64,000 nucleotides of DNA from Chinchilla lanigera (taxonomy: Eukaryota; Chordata; Mammalia; Rodentia; Chinchillidae), in NCBI RefSeq assembly GCF_000276665.1, contig NW_004955425.1:23373694-23437693 (forward strand), given 5' to 3'. Below are positions 1 through 10,136 of this stretch, piece after piece (position 1 is the stretch's first letter; each line of letters opens with the position of its first letter). The notes beneath the pieces are model-generated. The model ran no database searches and was not told the origin of the DNA. It saw only the letters and a list, made by a program, of their open reading frames with translations. The translations under genes and the position numbers were made by a program.

Positions 1-470
1 TCCTATTCTCCCCTCTTCTGTTTAACATCTAAGAATTTACCTTGTAGCATTTATCTCACATTTCTGTTTCCTCACTTTACAGTGCTGTAATTGATCATTC
101 ATTTGTTTCCAGTGCTGACAGCCATAACCTTCATTGTTGAGCTCTCTATTGAGTTTTGGTCTACTAGTTCCATCTGCTGATTAATATTGCTCTTTATTCA
201 GATCCTTACTTCCTCTTGTTCATCCCTCCGACCTTCCTGGTTTTCTCTTTAAGTGTACTACTGCTTGGCTTGGCTTAATATATCCTTCTATTCCTATTTC
301 TGTCTTAGTAAAAAACTTTTCCGTTGCTTCACAGAAGCCACAGTTTGGTAATATGTGACATGCAAAGTTTTATTTTAGGGGAAGTTTTTGGAGAAGTTTT
401 TGTTTATGTGTTTGTTTGGTTTTAGGAGAAGTTTTAGGAGAAGTTTTTGTTAATGTGTTCGTTTTGTTTT

Positions 471-630
471 GTGGTGCTGGAGATTGAGCCCAGGGCCTTT
501 GCACTGAATTATATCCTTTTTTATTTGGGGACAGAGTCTTGCTAAGTTACCCAGGTGGGACTCAAACTTGTGATCCTCCTGCCTTACCCTCCCAGAGTGC
601 TGCGAGACAGGTGTGTGCCACACCTGGATC
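471..630 (-). mobile_element. B1-dID SINE (B1 joined to ID half)
   Basis: On the minus strand a degenerate B1 body (B-box-side reading 'ctgggattacag'-like, here decayed) is followed by a T-rich joint and then a tRNA-derived ID half. On the plus strand this reads as ID (gtggtgctggagattgagcc) first, then B1 with the 'gacagagtcttgcta' and 'cttgtgatcctcctgcc' blocks. The same order recurs at 9.8, 37.4, 43.0, 43.6 and 48.6 kb, so it is a dimeric family and not chance neighbours. Divergence is high, so the copy is old. Short frames across it are not genes. Confidence 0.75.
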
Positions 631-639
631 AAAGTACAT

Positions 640-1540
640 TTTGAAATTTTGTTTTAAATTTGAATGTTTTGGGGTAAAGCCATGCCTGTATAACTGTTAC
701 TGCTTTTATTTACCTCACTCACCCCACTCATTTACATTTCCCATTTGTTCTTGTAGACATTGTTTAATTTGCCACCTCTGCTGATATTCCAGAGCATGGT
801 ATTCAATGCTCTGGATATTGTCTGCACTCCATTTCCTCAATTTTATTTCCTACTACTCCCCCATAGGAAACCTTGTCCATTTTCTTATCATAGTTCTCCT
901 TTTCTTCCCTCTGACACTTTTCCAAATACCTTGAAAATAAACTACTCTCACATTTATGACCAATTTCTCACATTGTGTATGACCATTTTCTGGCACTGTG
1001 TGGATGAATTCATTTTTTTGGCATTGGGTAGAAAAAATTTGTCTTAGAGGAACACGTAGGCTATGGAAGAGATTAGTGTGTAAACAGCTACTTTTAATAG
1101 TACATTTTTAAAAAAGAGCAGCTATAGACATAGTAAGCTCTGCTTGGGCAGGAATGATTGGATTCTGCCTGAGAAGACTGCATCTTTTCTCTTTCCCTGT
1201 TTGTTTCAAATCATTGACTTCTTTGTGCTTTGACTATACCATTTCTTAATGAACTTTAAAAAGGTTCCTTATCTTTCCAAAACTAGATGACAATCTCCTG
1301 GAGAACAGTGATCATATTTGAATTTTATATATCTATATCCTTTCCTGCTCATACTGGAAACTCCAAGTTTTTGTTTAAAGTATGAAAATCAAGGTTTTCG
1401 ATGATGAGAAATAGAAAATTATCTTGCTGTTTTAAGCAAAAATGTTTATTGGAAGGATAATGGAGACACAGAAATGACAGGAGTTCTAAGGAGTAGACTT
1501 GGAGAAGAGACAAGAACCAAGGGCCCCCTAGGGTAGGCAG
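640..1540. other. No recognised feature
   Basis: AT-rich sequence with a pyrimidine-rich stretch around 820-930. I see no SINE, LTR or coding signal. A weak L1-like flavour in 680-1050 (long T/C-rich runs with scattered AT-rich blocks) was not strong enough to call. The two overlapping open frames at 539-1047 show no recognisable domain. Confidence 0.5.
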
Positions 1541-1543
1541 GTA

Positions 1544-1910
1544 TGATAGTTAACTGATTGTGTCAATTTGAGGAGGAAATGCCCATATGAGTTGGATTAG
1601 CATAGCTCTGGTGTGGTTGAAGGGATTTATTGAAATCAGAAGACCCATGCCAGTAGCACCAACCATTAGGCTTGCTGCCTGAGTGGAACAAAAGGGAAAC
1701 GAAGAAGAAAGGCTCATTTCTGTTTCTTCCACTTCTTTCAGGGAGCTCCAGTCTTCACCTTCACTTTGGATATTGTCTCCTGGATTCTAGCTCATATCTT
1801 TTAGCTTCCTGATATGGACTTGCATGGAACTCTACAGTGAGCTCCAGGCTGTTGACCTTTTGATCTTTCAGATCTCCAGTACACACAGCCCTTTTACACT
1901 CTTCCATGCC
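1544..1910 (+). mobile_element. ERVL-class LTR, MLT2-like (solo, decayed)
   Basis: Begins with tgatagttaactgattgtgt, followed by caatttgagg, which resembles the start of MLT2 LTRs (TG..GGTTAATTTT..TGTCAACTT). Further matches are the 'gaagggatttattgaaatcag' and 'gcctgagtggaacaaaag' blocks and the 'gagctcc..tcttc' block. The 3' edge is unclear; the last similarity I can follow is near 1.9 kb. No internal viral sequence is attached, so it is probably a solo LTR. Confidence 0.55.
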
Positions 1911-2455
1911 TGACTCTGAGGTGGGCATTGTAAACCCAGCCAGCTGCTGTCATCTCTGGAAACTGTCCTTATCACTGCCTTCCTCCATAAATTGGTATAT
2001 GTGAGCCTTTGCCTTGGGTCATTTTCTCAGACTTCAGAGTTCCAGGCAGCTCTGCCTTTCAGGGAGTAGACAAAGGAAGGATCTGTCCTCTGTGGGCTCC
2101 AGGAGCAAAGCTTCTCACAATATCATACACAGAACAGACTCTACCAGATAGGAAGAGGATCTGATTCTGGATTAACCCCCTCCACTGCAATGTGGAGAAG
2201 GGAATCAGCAACACATATCCATTACTAATGAATTAAGAATTTATGTAACTTTTATTTTGGGGAATCTGGAGAGAAGATATGGCAGAGAAGTGATTTATGA
2301 TGAAAATCCTTGGCATGTAGGGTGGTAGGGAGAAAAAAGTACAAGTTTTGAAACTAGGGCAAACCATGGTACCCCAACGTGTGTATTTACACAGGGGAAG
2401 TAGGAGGTTAGACATGTAGGAGGGGGATCCTAAGAATAATCCTTATTAAGAGGTG

Positions 2456-2778
2456 TGTTATGGTTTGAATGTGGCCCTACTTTCTTGTGTTAGAAACTTA
2501 ACCTCTAATGGTGTTTGAAAAGAAGGGACTTTTGGGAGCTGACTGGGTTAAAGAACTCTGCCCTCAGAAATGGATTAATCTATTCATGGATTAATGAATT
2601 AGTGGATTAATGGGTTATCGAGAGAGTGCCTTTGTTACCAAAGAAACCTCTCTTGGCCTTGCTTGCTTCATCTCAACACATCTGCCCATAAGAAGACCTT
2701 CACCAGAGAAGATGCTGGCACTATGCTCTTGGACTGCCCAGACTCCAGAATTTATAAATTAACATGGATTATACAGAA
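2456..2778 (+). mobile_element. MaLR LTR (MST-like)
   Basis: Starts tgttatggtttgaatgtggc, the canonical MaLR 5' end. It continues with 'ctctgccctcagaaatggatt', repeated 'ggattaat' motifs, the block 'agaagaccttcaccagagaa', and 'ttggactgcccagactccag'. The region where MaLR LTRs carry the polyadenylation signal is partly lost: 'gtgagaaataaa' is missing between 'ctccagaa' and 'tttataaatta'. It is a solo LTR without recognisable internal sequence. Confidence 0.75.
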
Positions 2779-2987
2779 AGAAGGCTTACCGCTTACATTT
2801 TATAGCATTAGCGTTTTCCATTCTTTACCAAATGCCGAAGACTCTTTATTCTCCACTCCTCCTGCCATGGCACCCTATGTTTTGGAACAGTGCATCACAT
2901 AGCATTTATGAAATAAACAAGTTCTTCATTTGGAGAGCAATCAAGGATATCTACCTCTAGCTGGCTATCTGTGTATCAATATTAAGA

Positions 2988-3062
2988 GCTTCTGATTTGC
3001 AAGACGGTTGTAACTCTGTGGAGTTACAATGGAGTTAAACAATGATCTTGCAAATCAGAAGC
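2988..3062. repeat. Nested perfect inverted repeat (hairpin)
   Basis: The 17-mer gcttctgatttgcaaga at 2988-3004 is perfectly inverted at 3046-3062. The loop holds a second perfect hairpin, ttgtaactc (3008-3016) and gagttacaa (3021-3029) around a 4-base loop. I see no transposon terminal signature and no target-site duplication. It could be a fold-back made by template switching, a very short inverted-repeat element, or a structured RNA. Confidence 0.85.
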
Positions 3063-3534
3063 AAATACTGAATGGAATATACATGACTTGGAGCCTGAGC
3101 ATTATTCACTGAACCTAGCTCTTTCCTGTACCTCCCAATTCTGACTTCTACTGTATGGGTTCTATTCTCAGGCATGTTCTTCCCTAGATGCAGCAGCTCC
3201 TGTTTGCATTTTTCCAGGTTTCATTACCATGGAAAAGGGGGTCTTTTCCCCCGGGATTCACAGCAAGTATTTCACTGAACCCCATTGGCTGTGTCTGAGG
3301 TGTGTGATTATCTTGTATCTTGTACATGTGACTATGACCAGGGAAGTGATGCACTGATTGTTTTGGCTCTGGCCAATAAGTCTAGGCCTGAAGCTCCATC
3401 CAGATATATGGACTAAGAACTGGGGAGGAACACTGTGCAGAGGCAACTTGGGATATCATTATCAAAAGGAGGAATGGATGTATGGTAGCCCAATACCAGA
3501 TTCTGAACATTAGCATTTGATGTGTCCTGGATGT

Positions 3535-3770
3535 TTCCTCTTTGCTAGGTACTGGACTAGATTTTTTTACAAATATATTTTCACTTAATTTTGTTCTTAA
3601 AATGTCCTGTGAGAGTTATTTCTTTGTCTGTTCTATAATTGAGAAGATGATCAAAGAGAGGTTTAAGTTATTGCTTAATTTCATACCAGTCAGTGGTTAA
3701 TTGTTGGAGCCAGGATTCTAGCTAAAGTATTTCTGAATCCAAGTGTAGTACATCTCCCATCACCTCTTCT
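3535..3770 (-). mobile_element. MIR SINE (old)
   Basis: Read on the minus strand, the order of blocks fits MIR. The plus strand shows 'gctaggtactggactagat', 'attgagaagatgatcaaaga', 'gaggtttaagttattgctta', then 'gccaggattctagct', matching the reverse complement of MIR (gaggaaactgaggc...agccgggattcgaac). Divergence is heavy, as expected for a pre-radiation mammalian SINE. Confidence 0.6.
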
Positions 3771-3934
3771 TTGGTATTCAGAAAATACCTGATCAATAGC
3801 TGCAGCATCACTGGAAAATGATTGTAGTCTAAGCAATTATTTTGAAGTTTGAGGCACTCATTTGGGTGTGTTTCTAAAATGATGAATTTACATTATTTTA
3901 AGTTTATTACTTGTTTAGGTTCACGTGGGATTCA

Positions 3935-4056
3935 TCTGTTCATTCCATAAATATTTGCTAAGTGCCTTATACAAACCAGATGCTGTTCTATTAACCAAGG
4001 GTGAAGCAGTGAATGAAACAACTCCCCTTCTCAAGGAGCTTACATTCTAGTGTAGA
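3935..4056 (-). mobile_element. L2-like fragment
   Basis: Contains the ancient motif order 'ttcattccataaatatttgc', 'agatgctgttctatta', 'agtgaatgaaacaa', 'aaggagcttacattctagt'. This matches the common old LINE-2-related segment ending in 'ggagcttacattctag'. A second copy of the same module, also minus strand, lies at 27.7-28.0 kb. Confidence 0.6.
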
Positions 4057-4656
4057 CCAACAGTAGGTGGCTTATAATACTGGCTGGGAGGCTTCCCTTT
4101 TAATTTAGGTTATTGAGGGGGCTCAAGCCTTCTAAACATGTGCTGGCATAGGCAGACCATGAAGTGTCATTCATGGTTCGCCCAGCAGCCACTCTGATTA
4201 CCTAATCATTGAGGCCAAATGTAGATCAGGGCCAGAAATGAGGGCAAAAACTAAATGACTTAATGCAAATCAGATAAGCAATAAAAGAAAGCCAAATGAA
4301 TGGAATGCTCATTAATGTTCAAAACACCTTTCCTTCAATTTTATGGATTATTTTTAGAAAGAATTTCTCCCCATCTTCCCTCAATCACGACCTTCCCTCC
4401 ATGCACCCAGAATTGGAGAATCTTTAGAGCACTGTTATCAAGGGGTGATCTGCAGATATCTGTGGTCCTCTTTCAGGAGTCTGGAGGCAAAAATCATTTT
4501 CATAATAAGACAAAATTTTTTTTTTTTACTTTGTTGACATTTGCTCTGATGATGCAAAAGCAATAGTGGATAAAACTCATGTTTTAGAGTGAGTCACTAT
4601 TATGGCCTCAAACTCTGCTCATAGTAATTTTATTTCTGCTCATAATTTAAAAAAAA

Positions 4657-4730
4657 TTGTCATCTATAGCTCAGCAGTACAGTGCCTGCCTGAGAGTGCA
4701 AGGTCCTGTGTTCAATTTCTGGTACATTTA
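4657..4730 (+). mobile_element. ID-like tRNA-derived SINE
   Basis: Contains 'atctatagctcagcagtaca', 'gtgcctgcctgagagtgcaa' and 'ggtcctgtgttcaatttctg', i.e. decayed Pol III A- and B-box regions of an ID SINE. It lies inside the hAT element. Confidence 0.65.
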
Positions 4731-5300
4731 AGACCAGTTTTGATGAAACAATAAAAATAGTTTTTCAAAATCTCAACCCTTTTGCAAACATCGTTTTGAT
4801 GTTCTGGGTGACAAAAGAGAAGCATGCGGAGAGCACACTCGTTTGTGTCCCAGAGTGCTGCTACATGAGCTGAACTCTGGTGCGATGGAGCCCTGCGCTG
4901 ACCGAGCTGCTTTCTTCATGAACACTGTTTGTACTTGGAAGGACAGGTGACAGACGATGGTAGTTCAAAGTTGAATGTTTGGCAGACATCTTTTAAAAAA
5001 TGAGCAAAATGATCTTCCAAGGAAAACAACTGACAGTGTTTATTGCTAATACTAAAATTTAAACTCTCAGGTAAAAATCAGAAATTTGGAACATTTGTAT
5101 GAGCTCCTGTGACCCTAAAAGTATCCCAATATTTAAAGACTTTTCTGATGAGATTGGTAGTCATTTTAGTGAATTTGATTTTTAAAATATTATGTAATGA
5201 AATGTGTTAACATTTGAATAAGTCAGTAAACTTTCTCACATAACCAATATGTGATAGTATAAAATCATGCACAGTTAGATGATCTGTTCAAAGTGCAAGG

Positions 5301-5409
5301 TAGGGGTTGGAAGCATATCTCAATGGTAGAATGCCAGCCTGGCATGTTTGAGGCACTGCATTCAATGCCCAGAATTCCCCTCCCCACAAAAGTGAAAATA
5401 AACAAATAT
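5301..5409 (+). mobile_element. ID-like SINE
   Basis: Reads 'taggggttggaagcatatct', 'caatggtagaatgcc', then 'ttcaatgcccagaattcc' and an A-rich tail. It interrupts the hAT transposase remnant between 'aagtgcaaggta' and the next recognisable hAT block, so it postdates the hAT. Confidence 0.65.
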
Positions 5410-5514
5410 ATTTAATGTAGGAAAGTATGAATATTTCAATGATATGGGTTCAAGTCCAATGTTGCAACTAACTTCTAAGAAACTTCATACATTTTGGCTT
5501 AGTGGTATTTTACC

Positions 5515-5668
5515 TTTTTTTTCTTTTTATTGAGACAAGGTCTCTGTATGTAGTTCAAGCTGGCTTTGAACTCACTATGTAGCCCAGGCTGGCCTTGAAC
5601 TTGAAGCAGTTCTCCTGCCTCAGCCTCCCAAGTGCTGGGATTACAGGTGTGCAACACCACACCCTGCT
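5515..5668 (-). mobile_element. B1 SINE
   Basis: The plus strand shows T-rich head, 'gagacaaggtctctgtatgt', the duplicated 'gctggctttgaactcac' / 'ggctggccttgaactt' pair (rodent-type internal duplication), 'ctcctgcctcagcctcccaa' and 'gtgctgggattacaggtgtg'. It is inserted in the hAT element. Confidence 0.9.
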
Positions 5669-5867
5669 CATTTTAGTTTATTATTAAAGTGGAACACCCC
5701 TAGTTATCCAAATAACCTGTTTTTTTAATGACAAATATTCAGAGAGCTGGATTTTCTTTATTTGCTTCAGCAAAACAACATATCATGACAAATTGAAGAC
5801 AGGCTAATATGAGACCTCAGCTGTCTTCTAATTAAATTTCTTTTGGGGAGGGTGAGGAATAGGTTTG

Positions 5868-5895
5868 GTTTTTTATTTATTTATTTATTTAGTTG
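5868..5895. repeat. (TTTA)n microsatellite
   Basis: Tandem ttta units directly upstream of a minus-strand B1, probably grown from that B1's A-rich tail. Confidence 0.85.
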
Positions 5896-5904
5896 TTTTC
5901 ATTT

Positions 5905-6002
5905 TTTTGAGACAAGGCCTTGCTGTGCAGTTTAGGTTGGCCTTAAACTGGCTGAGATCCTCCTGTCTTAGCTTCCTGAGTGCTGGGGTTACAGGCATGC
6001 AG
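5905..6002 (-). mobile_element. B1 SINE, lacking the duplicated block
   Basis: Reads 'tttgagacaaggccttgctg', 'ggttggccttaaactggctg', 'cttcctgagtgctggggtta', 'caggcatgc'. Only one copy of the duplicated B1 block is visible, so it is either a proto-B1 type or internally deleted. It lies inside the hAT element. Confidence 0.8.
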
Positions 6003-6184
6003 CTTAATACAGTTATTTTTAATAAAATATCTTACATTAACATGCAATAGGATTATTTTAATTGTTTTAAAATGAATTGATAAGTAAATACTTTTGAGTA
6101 CTATCAGTTTTAATTTCTAATACTATAAATACATACTGATATAAGCTATAAACAAAAACTCTTTGAAGTTCTCCATAATTTTTA

Positions 6185-6303
6185 TTTTGTTTTGTTTATT
6201 ACGACAGGGTTCCAGTAGGTAGCAGAGGCTGGTCTTGAACTCACATTCTCCTGTCTCGGTCTCTGGAGTGCTGGGTTTATAGGCAGTGCCACTGTGTCTG
6301 GCT
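6185..6303 (-). mobile_element. B1 SINE (old)
   Basis: Shows 'ttattacgacagggttccag', 'ggctggtcttgaactcacat', 'tctcctgtctcggtctctgg', 'agtgctgggtttataggc'. It is more diverged than neighbouring copies and sits close to the right end of the hAT element. Confidence 0.75.
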
Positions 6304-6890
6304 GGGGTCCTCAGTAAGTTTCAGGGAACAAGAAAATTTGAGAGCTCCTCAAATTGAGAAACATTACCTGCAAAACTCTTTCCTTCCAAGGATCAAAAGG
6401 TGTATCTCTATTCTTTACTTTTCCTGCAATGTGAACCTAGCCAAAGAGTTCCCCACAGAAGCAAAAATGTGTTAGGGAACTTTTGAGCAGTGCTAGTATT
6501 TACAGGCCCTGCTCTGATTATCAGAGGCTGATTTCTAGCAATGGAAACCTCAGATTATTTTATTAAATCATGGGAGAAATGAGATTCTCAGACTTGGTTT
6601 TAGAAAGAGGCTGTTCTCTGTCTGGATAAGGGAGCCCACCTGGAAAGATCTTGGATGTGTCCCATACCACATGACCCCTGCCCTACAGCTCCTGCCTTCA
6701 CCCTGACCTTGGACTGCACCTTTGACCTCAGGCTCTACCATTCCCCACTGGTGCCAGCATTCATGGTGAAAAGTGGGAGCCTCCCCTGACTCCCTAGCAG
6801 GTGGCAGGAGAAGGGAAGGACACGTGCTCCTAGTTGAAGTCCTGAGCGTGCTTCCCTTGACGAGGGCTCCAACAGGGGCTGATTTCAGTG

Positions 6891-6941
6891 CCAAGCAGGC
6901 ACCATCTATCTAGTGAGATGGTCTTCTCGGTGCCTGCTTGG
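6891..6941. repeat. Imperfect hairpin with 13-bp perfect arms
   Basis: ccaagcaggcacc at 6891-6903 is perfectly inverted as ggtgcctgcttgg at 6929-6941. A second inner pair (accatct at 6901-6907 and agatggt at 6916-6922) shares three bases with the outer arm. The loop is 8 bases. The surrounding 6560-6890 stretch is GC-richer than its neighbours and lacks recognised repeats. Confidence 0.8.
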
Positions 6942-6949
6942 GAGATTTT

Positions 6950-9060
6950 GGTTTAAAAAAGTTTAAAATTAATTTTTTTCCAAGTTGGGACTCACTTTCA
7001 CTTTAAAGAAAATTCTACATTTTAAATCCTTAATCCTGATTAAAGATTATGATAAAGACAAGTAAAATTAGGGGTGGTTTCACAGTGGTAAAATGGGATT
7101 GTTTCTCTCTTTATGAGACTGAATGATGGAATTTGACCCATAGGCTATAAAATTAAGCCCATAAGCAGTACTTTGAAACACGAGAGAGGTAATGATCAAG
7201 AACTATCTGGTTTCCCAAATTTTGTAAAATGGCATCATATTTTTCAGGGCCACTGGCAAAGGAAAAATAAACATTCCACAAAATTGTCTATTTTCTAGTT
7301 AAACTGATGCCCTATTATTGTATCTGAAAAGCTAAGTTGTAATTTTGAGGACACCGTGGATGAAAGAGAAAAAAATGCCTACCACTAGTAACAGATGTGA
7401 AATTACATTAGATAAATATAATCATTAGTTTCAGTCTCACCCTGGTTAATTTGTTTGTGGAAATGTGCAACCCATTATTCATTAGATAATTTTTCACACA
7501 TTGATTAGAAAGCCATGTCGAATTGTGACCCTGCACATTTGGGTTTACCTATCTAGCAATGAAGTATACCACTTACAATAGTGGAAATGGGGGACAAAAT
7601 GTTTATCTCAAGCTGATTTTGTGCCAATAAATAAAGTAAATCAATAGCCAGTGAAGTGTGAACAACATTTCTCTGCTGTATAATATGGTTTTGGGGGCAA
7701 TTTGACATGCTACAAGGGGAAACAAGGGTCTTGAACAGAAAGGTAATAAAAGCAAATCATGCTGGTAACTGTTATTGAAGTCCTGTACTTTTCTATACTT
7801 GGGCAGCTTTAAGATGTGAAAAATAATGCACATAAAATTATAAAAATATTGAGGCAACTCTCCCCCATATTTACAAACATTCTTTCTTATAGCTAAACTT
7901 GATTTTATTGGTCATGCATTCTATACCTGTGACAAATCTTTTCTATTTTCTGTTTGATTTAATTTAATACACAAATTCAAATACCTTTAAAGTATTTAGA
8001 ACAAATAAAGCACAAACTCTTTAAATTTCAAGTAGATTTTATTAGCCTTCCATAAGATCTCATCTGAATTTTACTTTTGAATATTCAGATAGCTGCTTAC
8101 AGTAATAAAAAGAATCTCTCAAATTAAAAAAAATACATTTTTCTGCCCTGTGAAAAGCCTTAGAGAGAAACCTTCATGTCTTCATCTTTCACCTTTCTTA
8201 TCATTCCACGCCCTGCAGAACTACAGAAATCTGCCTTAAGTCCACGAATCTTATTCTAGTCTCTGAAGGAGAATGGTGATATATTTGCGTTTATAAAGTG
8301 TATCTTGTCATTTGGAACTTCAAATGTTGTGTTTAAATTAAATGAAAGCAACACCTTTTCCCACAGAATATAGGCTGTGTTCAAGTAATTAATGGTCAAA
8401 AACAGGGCTTTTTCCTATGGATCAGACAGTGGTTTGTTACCATAGAAAGGAGGTGTTTGGGCTATTTGGTTTCTGACAGGACCCTTCTGGCCCTCTTGAT
8501 ATAAAATAGCCAGGGAAACCTGCAGATTCAAAGGAGAAGTGGCTACTGGTATCACAGATACAGTGTTTTGATGCCCAAGAATGTCTTTTGTTTAATAAAT
8601 TGTGTGTACCATTGTTAGAATTTTCAAAAATCGTGGAGCACAGATTTTTAAAATAATGTGTGCAGACATAGTGCGTATTTAACTGTTTATGTTTAGTGAC
8701 TTGCTGCATATGAAGAGTACTGTGAGTTATCTGTCTATATACCTGTATCTTATTTTCAGATAATCCTCGTCCCTTTTTAAATTTGGAGATGGATTCAGTC
8801 AATTGTAGTTGATTTTTAAGACCTAGATTTCAACAGATTTATAATATATTATGAATTACATAAAAGATCTTATTATCTCTGATTTCTCATTTGAATGCTA
8901 AATTAGCAGAAGTATAAGTACTTCCAGTGTATTATAGCAGCCATAGGAGAGATGGAAGGAGAGTTAGACTGACAGTCAGACATGTATTCTAGGCCTTTCC
9001 CTGTCCTCGAGACACGAAACCTTTTTGGTCTTGGTGGACTAGATGATCTGTAAGTCCCTT
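6950..9060. other. AT-rich, no recognised gene or repeat
   Basis: About 2.1 kb of low-GC DNA without B1, ID, L1 or LTR motifs that I can recognise. It contains an unrecognised 121-codon minus-strand frame at 8437-8802, with no domain, signal peptide or membrane segment visible. Absence of young transposons over 2 kb is mildly unusual in this window. Confidence 0.5.
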
Positions 9061-9080
9061 TCTTGCACCTTTAGTCTTCT

Positions 9081-9279
9081 ATGCATATGTTTTTAATGGT
9101 TTGTCTTTTTTTTTTTGCTTTTTTTTTGAGACAGGGTCTCCCTATGTAGTTCAGGCTGGCCTTAAGCTCACTTTGTAGCCCAGGCTGGTCTTGAACTTCT
9201 AACGATTCTCCTGTCTCAGCCTCCCCAGTGCTGGGATTACAGGCGTGTACCACCACGGCTGGCAATGCGTATGTTTTTA
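9081..9279 (-). mobile_element. B1 SINE with target-site duplication
   Basis: The B1 body occupies 9096-9264: T-rich tail, 'gagacagggtctccctatgt', duplicated 'gctggccttaagctcac' / 'ggctggtcttgaac' blocks, 'ctgggattacaggcgtgta' and 'ccaccacggctggca'. The flanks are a 15-bp target-site duplication with one mismatch, atgcatatgttttta (9081-9095) and atgcgtatgttttta (9265-9279). The 64-codon frame across it is a B1 shadow. Confidence 0.92.
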
Positions 9280-9821
9280 CAAAATATCATCAAACTATAC
9301 ATGGGTGAATAAATTTTATGACTCAGGTAATAGTCCACTTTTATGACCTGCTTTTATGTATTTACTATAAATATTTTCCAATGTCCTTATGCATTCTTTT
9401 ACATTGTTTATAATGGCTCTGTCGTATTCTATCGTGGTCTTCCTATAATTCTTGTAACTGTTTCTCTGTTGCAAGACACAGGGTTCCCGTTGTTTCTCTT
9501 TTATAATGCTGCTGTAGTTTATTGTCTTCATTTCCCACTCTTGCCCCTATAGCCTCACAGTCTGTAGCCTGTAACCTGGCCAATCTCTCACTCTTTGTCT
9601 CTTTGGCTCATGGCGGGCACCTATAACACTGCCCTGCTCAAAGCTCTGCAAAGGCTTTAACCAGCCTTCCAGCAAAGCCCAAAGTCATTACGTGGACACA
9701 CTCCACTCACTGTTGTCCTGGCTATTCCCCACCGACTGAGCCTCTTCCTACCTCAGGGCTTTTGCTTAGTGACGGGTGTGTTCCTTCTGTCTGGGACACT
9801 CTTCCTTTTCCTTCTGAATTT

Positions 9822-9983
9822 AAGACCTTCACACTGAGCTGCATCCCTAGCTCATTTTTTATTCTGAGATAGGCTTTTCCTAAATCTTTGAGTTTCCCAA
9901 GATGGCCTCATGCTTTCAATCTTTCTGCCTCAGCCAGCTTCCCAGAGTACTGGGATTACAGATGTATACCATCATGCCTGGAG
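9822..9983 (-). mobile_element. B1-dID SINE
   Basis: A short ID remnant 'cacactgagctgcatcccta' is followed by a B1 body ending 'gtactgggattacagatgta' and 'ccatcatgcctgg'. The ID part is truncated. It is inserted in the L2. Confidence 0.7.
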
Positions 9984-9986
9984 ATA

Positions 9987-10013
9987 TATGTGTGTGTGTG
10001 TATACATATATAT

Positions 10014-10053
<40 letters not shown>
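9987..10053. repeat. (TG)n/(TA)n microsatellite
   Basis: A tg run, a ta/ca mixture, then an uninterrupted ta tract of roughly 30 bases that ends at the neighbouring ID. Short frames of repeated I-Y codons here are repeat artefacts. Confidence 0.9.
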
Positions 10054-10056
<3 letters not shown>

Positions 10057-10136
10057 CAGTGCTGGGGCTTGAACCAGGGCCTTGCACATGCTGGGCAAAT
10101 GGTCTTGCTCTACCACTGGGCTATATCTCCAGCCTC
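10054..10136 (-). mobile_element. ID-like SINE
   Basis: Reads 'agtgctggggcttgaaccag', 'ggccttgcacatgctgggca', 'ctctaccactgggctatatc', 'tccagcc' on the plus strand, i.e. an ID in reverse. It is close to the general rodent ID consensus. It lies between the microsatellite and the right half of the L2. Confidence 0.85.

Larger units (their letters stand above)
4425..6376 (+). mobile_element. hAT DNA transposon with transposase remnant, cut by SINEs
   Basis: The left end has 'ggtgatctgcagatatctgt' and 'aaaaatcattttcataataa'; the right end has 'ggggtcctcagtaagtttca' and 'gagaaacattacctg', as in hAT-Charlie-type elements. Between them, decayed codons at about 5000-5280 read FQGKQLTVF, then PIFKDFSDEIG, resembling the transposase C-terminal half found in ZBED/FAM200-related hAT proteins. 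Further matches are at about 5410-5515 and 5700-5840 ('gctggattttctttatttgc', 'caaaacaacatatcatgaca'). Multiple stops and frameshifts make it non-functional. Five SINEs (4657, 5301, 5515, 5905 and 6185) sit inside it and so inserted later. Confidence 0.75.

Noticed and set aside
6568..6894. 108-codon minus-strand frame in a GC-richer block
   Set aside because: Residue mix is low-information and no domain is recognisable; no splice or promoter support.
8437..8802. 121-codon minus-strand frame
   Set aside because: No domain, signal peptide or membrane segment; AT-rich region; length is within chance expectation for 64 kb scanned in six frames.
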